Source: Bradyrhizobium sp. RD5-C2
GTDB taxonomy: Bacteria > Pseudomonadota > Alphaproteobacteria > Rhizobiales > Xanthobacteraceae
Assembly: GCF_019972155.1 (NCBI RefSeq)
Contig: NZ_BOVL01000026.1
Coordinates: 62,001 to 126,000 of the forward strand
Direction of reading: 5' to 3'
DNA: 64,000 bases
In this document: one piece after another, positions 61,882-64,000 of the stretch
Position numbering within the stretch: the stretch's first letter is position 1
How the letters are laid out: each line of letters begins with the position of its first letter
Position numbers and translations under genes: made by a program
The notes under the pieces: model-generated
Databases searched by the model: none
Told to the model about the DNA's origin: nothing
The model's input: the letters and a program-made list of their open reading frames with translations, nothing else

Positions 61882-62394
61882 TGGGACGCTCCCTTGGTTC
61901 ACAACGCTGCCCGCATTAACGCAAAAGCTAGCAAGTGGTTCCTGGCCAAAAAAGTCAGCCTTGCTGCCAAGCTCGATGTTCCCGCGTGATGCCGCATTGC
62001 GATGCCTGCCTCAAACAGGCGACGAATCAAGATGTTGAAGCACCCGCAAATAAATTCCGTGGCGTTGCGGGTTGCGGACCGGCCGCCGGCCCCGGATACC
62101 GTCTGTCAGGTCTCAGCAAGATTGTGGTATTTAGAAACGCAATCATAAGGTGAATGACGATGCCAGGCACAGAATGTCGAGCCCGATGCATTCTCGATCA
62201 CGACAGCGCGGTGGCGATCACCTCGCTCTGCAGTGTCGTGATGCAGAGCATTCGCAACGGTTGTTGACACAATGAGATCGATGCGAACGCAAAGATTGCG
62301 GTGCCGGGTTCCACCGCATGGTTAAAGACGGCTGAAATCAATCAGTCGAAATGCGTTGAAGAGTCTTTAATCAAATTCGCAGAACCTCCGCGCC
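61882..62394. other. Gene-free stretch with a 9-bp inverted repeat
   Basis: 513 nt with no convincing gene. ATCACGACA (62197-62205) and TGTCGTGAT (62234-62242) form a perfect inverted repeat with a 28-nt loop. TTGTTGACAC at 62264-62273 could be part of a promoter for the extensin-family gene at 62395. A small RNA is possible but unsupported. Confidence 0.5.
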
Positions 62395-63615
62395 ATGACG
62401 CGTGGAGTTCGTTTGTATCTCGTCGGCTCCCTTGTCCTTGTGTCGCTTGCTGGTTGCGGCCGCGGTCTGTTTCAGACTGCCGAGCGCGAACCGTGGCGGG
62501 CCGAGGCCGAGGCCGCATGCCTGAAATCAGGCGCGGTCAAGGAAGGCCCGGACCTCGTCCGCATCGATCCGATTTCCGGCCCCGGTGTCTGCGGCGCCGA
62601 GTTTCCGCTCAAGGTCGCCGCGCTCGGCGAAGCCAGTTCGGCTTACGGATTTGCCGACGATAGCCTGCGTCCACCGGCGTCGGTCGGCAGCCAGCCGCGT
62701 TGGCCGATCAATCGTCAGCCGGGCCCGCCGCCCGCACAGGCGCCCTATTCCGAACAGGCGGTCGGTCAGCCGAACTATGGCAGCCAGCAAAGCGGACCGG
62801 TGTCGCTGTCGGCGCCCGGCGTCCCGCCGCAGCAGGGCGAAATCGACCTGCCGCCGGATGGCTCGCCCGATGCCAACGGCGAGCGACCTTATTATCCGGG
62901 CCTGCGCAGTAATCCGCAGCGCGAGGGCGCGACCGCGCCTTATTCACCTGCGCCGTATTCGCAGCAGCCGCCAGGCGCAGCACCGCCGCCGCGGCTCGGT
63001 CCGTCGAACGGCAATCCGGTGATGACGGTCGGCCCGGTCGCAGTGAAGCCGGCGGCTACCCTGGCGTGCCCGATCGTCTCGGTGCTCGAGCGCTGGCTCG
63101 CCGATTCCGTGCAGCCGGCGGCGCAGCGCTGGTTCGGCGCACGCGTCGTCGAGATCAAGCAGATCTCGGCCTATTCCTGCCGCGGCATGAACGGCAATTC
63201 GCACGCCCATATTTCCGAGCACGCGTTCGGCAATGCGCTCGACATCGCAGCCTTCACGCTCGCCGACGGCCGCCGCATCTCGGTGAAGGATGGCTGGAAG
63301 GGACTGCCGGAAGAGCAGGGCTTCCTGCGCGACGTCCAGGCCGCCGCCTGCCAGCAATTCACCACCGTGCTAGCGCCCGGTTCCAACGTCTATCACTACG
63401 ACCACATCCATGTGGATCTGATGCGCCGGGCCAGCCGGCGCCTGATCTGCCAGCCGGCCGCGGTCTCCGGCGAGGAGGTTGCGGCGCGTGCCGGCGGCCG
63501 TGGTGGCCCCTATGCAACGCGCGAACCTTATGTCACAGGATCGCTTGGCGGCAGAAAGCCGGCTCCGCGGGGTAAAGCGGGGGTCAACGAAGAAGACGAA
63601 TTCGCCGACGAATAG
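62395..63615 (+). CDS. Extensin family lipoprotein
   Basis: 406 residues from ATG 62395. The signal peptide ends in the lipobox LAGC (about 18-21), so the protein is probably lipid-anchored. A long Pro/Gln/Tyr-rich region (about 90-215) follows. The C-terminal extensin-like domain (about 222-350) has SEHAFGNALDIAAF (about 279) and YHYDHIHVDL (about 331), a His/Asp/His-x-His set as in LAS-type zinc peptidases that cut peptidoglycan crosslinks. The enzyme role is inferred from that set. Confidence 0.85.
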   Translation: MTRGVRLYLVGSLVLVSLAGCGRGLFQTAEREPWRAEAEAACLKSGAVKEGPDLVRIDPISGPGVCGAEFPLKVAALGEASSAYGFADDSLRPPASVGSQPRWPINRQPGPPPAQAPYSEQAVGQPNYGSQQSGPVSLSAPGVPPQQGEIDLPPDGSPDANGERPYYPGLRSNPQREGATAPYSPAPYSQQPPGAAPPPRLGPSNGNPVMTVGPVAVKPAATLACPIVSVLERWLADSVQPAAQRWFGARVVEIKQISAYSCRGMNGNSHAHISEHAFGNALDIAAFTLADGRRISVKDGWKGLPEEQGFLRDVQAAACQQFTTVLAPGSNVYHYDHIHVDLMRRASRRLICQPAAVSGEEVAARAGGRGGPYATREPYVTGSLGGRKPAPRGKAGVNEEDEFADE

Positions 63616-63726
63616 GGACGCGTCTGATACCCGTATTATTACTGGGGGTGCCGTGCAAACGGTAGCCACTATTTGCTGCATATGCTCGCTGCGCCGGGCG
63701 CACCCGGCTGTTTCTGGGGGATAGCT

Positions 63727-64000
63727 TTGCAAGACGTGCCGATCATTCTCGTCATCGAAGACGATCGTGATCTTCAGATGATGGTGGAGGACGCCCTGAG
63801 GGACGGCGGCTACGAGCCGGCGATCGCAGGCTCGGGCGAGGAAGCTCTGACGCTGCTGAAGGCGTTCCGAACCAAATACAGTGCGCTCGTCACCGACATT
63901 CGCCTGCTCGGCCGGCTCGACGGCTGGCGCGTGGCGCGCGGCGCCCGCGAGATCGATCCGTCGTTTCCGGTGCTCTACATCACCGGCGGTGGCGGCGACG
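63727..64000 (+). CDS. Response regulator receiver domain protein (partial, runs off window)
   Basis: 91 codons are visible. TTG 63727 is favoured because GGGGGA lies five bases upstream; GTG 63736 is a poorer alternative. Receiver motifs are IILVIEDDRDLQMMVED (acidic pair), the phosphoacceptor Asp in ALVTDIRLLGRLDGW, and Thr in VLYITGGGGD. The rest is beyond the right edge, so any output domain cannot be seen. Confidence 0.88.
   Translation, partial: MQDVPIILVIEDDRDLQMMVEDALRDGGYEPAIAGSGEEALTLLKAFRTKYSALVTDIRLLGRLDGWRVARGAREIDPSFPVLYITGGGGD

Overview
The window reads as chromosomal DNA of a high-GC alphaproteobacterium, most likely Bradyrhizobium or a close relative such as Rhodopseudomonas. 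That placement is an inference. It rests on the gene content (a Rhodobacter-type PmtA next to a phosphatidylserine decarboxylase gene, a TIGR02301 protein, an extensin-family lipoprotein, a riboswitch-led thiO-thiS-thiG-thiE-thiC operon) and on many dispersed palindromic repeats between genes. I see no rRNA, tRNA, phage, transposase or CRISPR array.

Layout. 1-6.4 kb: the 5' part of a DUF2339 membrane protein, a tyrosine phosphatase, a translationally coupled set ygfZ-tag-HD hydrolase, and a dihydroorotase. 6.1-13.7 kb: housekeeping and small genes, namely a HAD phosphatase, a TIGR02301 protein, two hypotheticals, a Nudix enzyme, an SRAP protein, RidA, a YeeE/YedE pair, a Mug-type DNA glycosylase, and an HD gene that carries an apparent one-base frameshift. 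13.8-16.7 kb: a Baeyer-Villiger type monooxygenase and an exported MBL-fold enzyme. 16.9-21.8 kb: the thiamine operon behind a TPP riboswitch, with two unrelated palindromic repeats inside it. 21.9-28.3 kb: a lytic transglycosylase, a zinc-ribbon protein, a two-component system, two PRC-barrel proteins and an exported glycerophosphodiester phosphodiesterase.

28.4-37 kb: a HlyD / double ABC-2 permease / HlyD export operon with no ATPase, divergent from a CocE-type hydrolase / crotonase / TetR set whose upstream region holds a perfect 18-bp palindrome. 37-44.8 kb: an orphan ABC substrate-binding protein, DUF4403, an L,D-transpeptidase, an acyltransferase-3 protein, a TauE/SafE permease and a membrane-anchored TAXI protein. 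44.9-50.4 kb: a probable membrane-lipid cluster, with a GT4 glycosyltransferase, PmtA (PE to PC), a multi-TM protein, and a class III aminotransferase whose start codon overlaps that of the divergent psd (PS to PE). 50.6-59.2 kb: a Nudix protein, a soluble winged-helix/TPR regulator, small genes, a methyltransferase, a FecR protein with a long low-complexity tail, a YciB-like protein and a membrane AraC regulator. 59.4-64 kb: two divergently transcribed paralogous exported proteins with DUF2147-like ends, small exported proteins, a 31-residue membrane protein with its own terminator, an extensin-family lipoprotein and the start of a response regulator.

Starts were chosen from visible Shine-Dalgarno sequences, gene overlaps and signal peptides. 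Family names come from remembered motifs, not from searches.
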